Of a stretch of DNA of 64,000 nt, positions 62,923-64,000 are shown piece after piece. A program made the position numbers and the translations under genes. How positions within the stretch are numbered: the first letter of the stretch is position 1; the number at the start of each line of letters is the position of its first letter. The notes under the pieces were generated by a model. That model had not been told where the DNA came from and did not search any database. It saw nothing but the letters and a program-made list of their open reading frames with translations. This DNA comes from Drechslerella dactyloides (lineage: Eukaryota > Ascomycota > Orbiliomycetes > Orbiliales > Orbiliaceae). The stretch spans positions 2,108,001 to 2,172,000 of the forward strand of contig JAGTWJ010000001.1 in NCBI GenBank assembly GCA_020064725.1, written 5' to 3'.

Positions 62923-63465
62923 ATGCTGTTCTTCAGCTTCTTCAAGACGCTCGTGGACCACGAGGTGCTTACATTCCCTACCTTGATGCCCTCTGACTAT
63001 GACCTGCTGCAATGGATGAATGGAGCTAACTTGAGCGGAAACACGCACAGGTAACGATCGAGCTAAAAAACGATCTCTCGATCCGTGGGACACTGAAATC
63101 TGTCGATCAGTTCCTGAATATCAAGCTTGACGACATCCAAGTTGTCGACGAAGTCAAGTATCCGCATCTCGTGCGTCTCGCCGGCATCGATCCTTCTGCA
63201 GTCCGCAAAAACTGGCCGTCTCCGATCACCTAGCTAACTGGTCTTTCCTCAGTCTGCCGTCAAAAACGTTTTCATTCGGGGATCCGTTGTCCGATACGTC
63301 CATTTGCCAGCCAATGCTGTAGATACAGCGCTGCTAGAAGATGCCACAAGGAGAGGTAGGGGTCTGCTGTCCTTGGAACCAGTAAAGCTGACGGTACGCT
63401 ATAGAGCGCTAACTCAAGGTTCGGTGATATAGAAGCTGCGGCGCAAGCAAACAAGGCGAAATAGA
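62923..63465 (+). CDS. LSM2: LSm2, U6 snRNA-associated Sm-like protein
   Basis: Four exons fit: 62923-62964, 63051-63170, 63253-63355 and 63434-63465, giving 98 aa. The donors are GTGCTT, GTGCGT and GTAGGG and the acceptors are CAG, CAG and TAG, all phase-consistent. The protein starts MLFFSFFKTLVDHE. It continues with the Sm1 motif (VTIELKNDLSIRGTLKSVD, QFLNIKLDD) and the Sm2 motif (VKNVFIRGSVVRYVHLP), and ends in an Ala/Lys-rich tail (EAAAQANKAK). LSm2 is a ring subunit of both the nuclear LSm2-8 complex that binds U6 snRNA and the cytoplasmic LSm1-7 complex that promotes mRNA decay. Length and sequence match the family almost throughout. Confidence 0.97.
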
Positions 63466-63820
63466 ACACCATACCCCCGATACCATCGCTCTATGCCAAG
63501 TTAGAGGAAGGTTATCATACAGCTCGAGGCTGCTGTCTGTATGGATGCTGCAAAGTCCCTCCGTTTGGTTCCTCGGGCAGTTGAGAGCATATGCTAGCCG
63601 ACATGACAGCACCTGGGTCTAATAATGCACAACAGTGGAATTTTTCTACTCGCAGTTCGGAGATAGCATTTTAACTGCACACGAGCGATATAGCCGGATA
63701 TTAATGTTGTATATATACAGTAGATACCAATTCTATGATACATGATGCAAGCATATGCCCTCTACTGGTCTCGTATTTGATCTGCCTTTCCCGAACAAAA
63801 TCACAGTGAACAAGCGCAGA
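63466..63820. other. short convergent intergenic region
   Basis: About 355 bases between LSM2 and the gene entering from the right. It is AT-rich with a TATATATA stretch near 63710. Nothing else was seen. Confidence 0.5.
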
Positions 63821-64000
63821 TTACTTGAGCTTGCCTAAGAAGTTCCTCTCCTTGATCGCCGCCCGTCTCCTCGCCCGACTTGCCTTTTTGGCCTCCATGA
63901 TTGCCTTCTGGCTCTCTTCATAGGTCTCGAATGGCATATCGTCGGTCCTCCAATCAGATGGCACTGCAAGTTGACCCTCGTTTGCAGCCTGTTTCTCTGC
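63821..64000 (-). CDS. 3' end of an unidentified gene (partial)
   Basis: A frame open from the window edge (64000) ends at TAA 63823-63821 and gives 59 residues. It reads VPSDWRTDDMPFETYEESQK followed by a strongly basic helix (KKASRARRRAAIKERNFLGK) and stops. The short, Lys/Arg-rich, helical C-terminus would suit a mitochondrial ribosomal protein, but I do not recognise the family. Protein-like composition over the full 60 codons supports a real gene. The 5' part lies outside the window. Confidence 0.65.
   Translation of the reverse strand, partial: AEKQAANEGQLAVPSDWRTDDMPFETYEESQKAIMEAKKASRARRRAAIKERNFLGKLK

Overview
The window looks like nuclear chromosomal DNA from a filamentous ascomycete (Pezizomycotina). 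The evidence is short GT-AG introns with CTRAY branch points, CT-rich 5' leaders, and a set of recognisable fungal single-copy genes: Mdm34, Nhp6, Ade1, an Hmt1-type ABC transporter, a Mnn10/11-type mannosyltransferase, Pso2 and LSm2. I saw no rRNA, tRNA, CRISPR array or intact transposon. I cannot name the species. All exon structures were worked out by hand from splice sites, reading phase and protein family knowledge, and every multi-exon CDS given here sums to a multiple of three.

Layout. 1-7450: no gene seen. 7451-8937 (+): nuclear-looking protein with a divergent velvet-like domain. 8938-15202: no gene; AT-richer in the middle and carrying several short imperfect palindromes. 15203-17220 (-): MDM34. 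19784-23182 (-): large uncharacterised two-pass membrane protein whose frame is interrupted by one TAG before an apparently intact C-terminal exon. 26597-27406 (+): NHP6. 27407-34728: no gene; many microsatellites. 34729-36991 (+): conserved-looking protein of unknown function. 38983-42200 (+): MFS transporter with three unusually long introns. 42899-44069 (+): ADE1 (SAICAR synthetase) with a 33-T homopolymer inside an intron. 44070-50682: no gene. 50683-55243 (+): Hmt1-like ABC transporter with a very long C-terminal tail, followed by two strong stem-loops. 56707-58380 (-): GT34 mannosyltransferase. 59893-62606 (-) and 62923-63465 (+): PSO2 and LSM2, divergent from a 316-base shared promoter. 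63821-64000 (-): 3' end of an unidentified gene.

The genes do not form one pathway. They are mostly housekeeping functions: ER-mitochondria contact, chromatin, purine synthesis, Golgi mannosylation, cross-link repair and RNA metabolism, plus two transporters. Four gene-free stretches of 6-7.5 kb account for a large part of the window. The observations most worth checking are the in-frame TAG in the membrane protein, the stem-loops behind the ABC transporter, a family of short palindromes sharing TTATCTCGC / ACGAGACAA ends, the CCCATACAA cluster upstream of NHP6, and several non-standard splicing situations.
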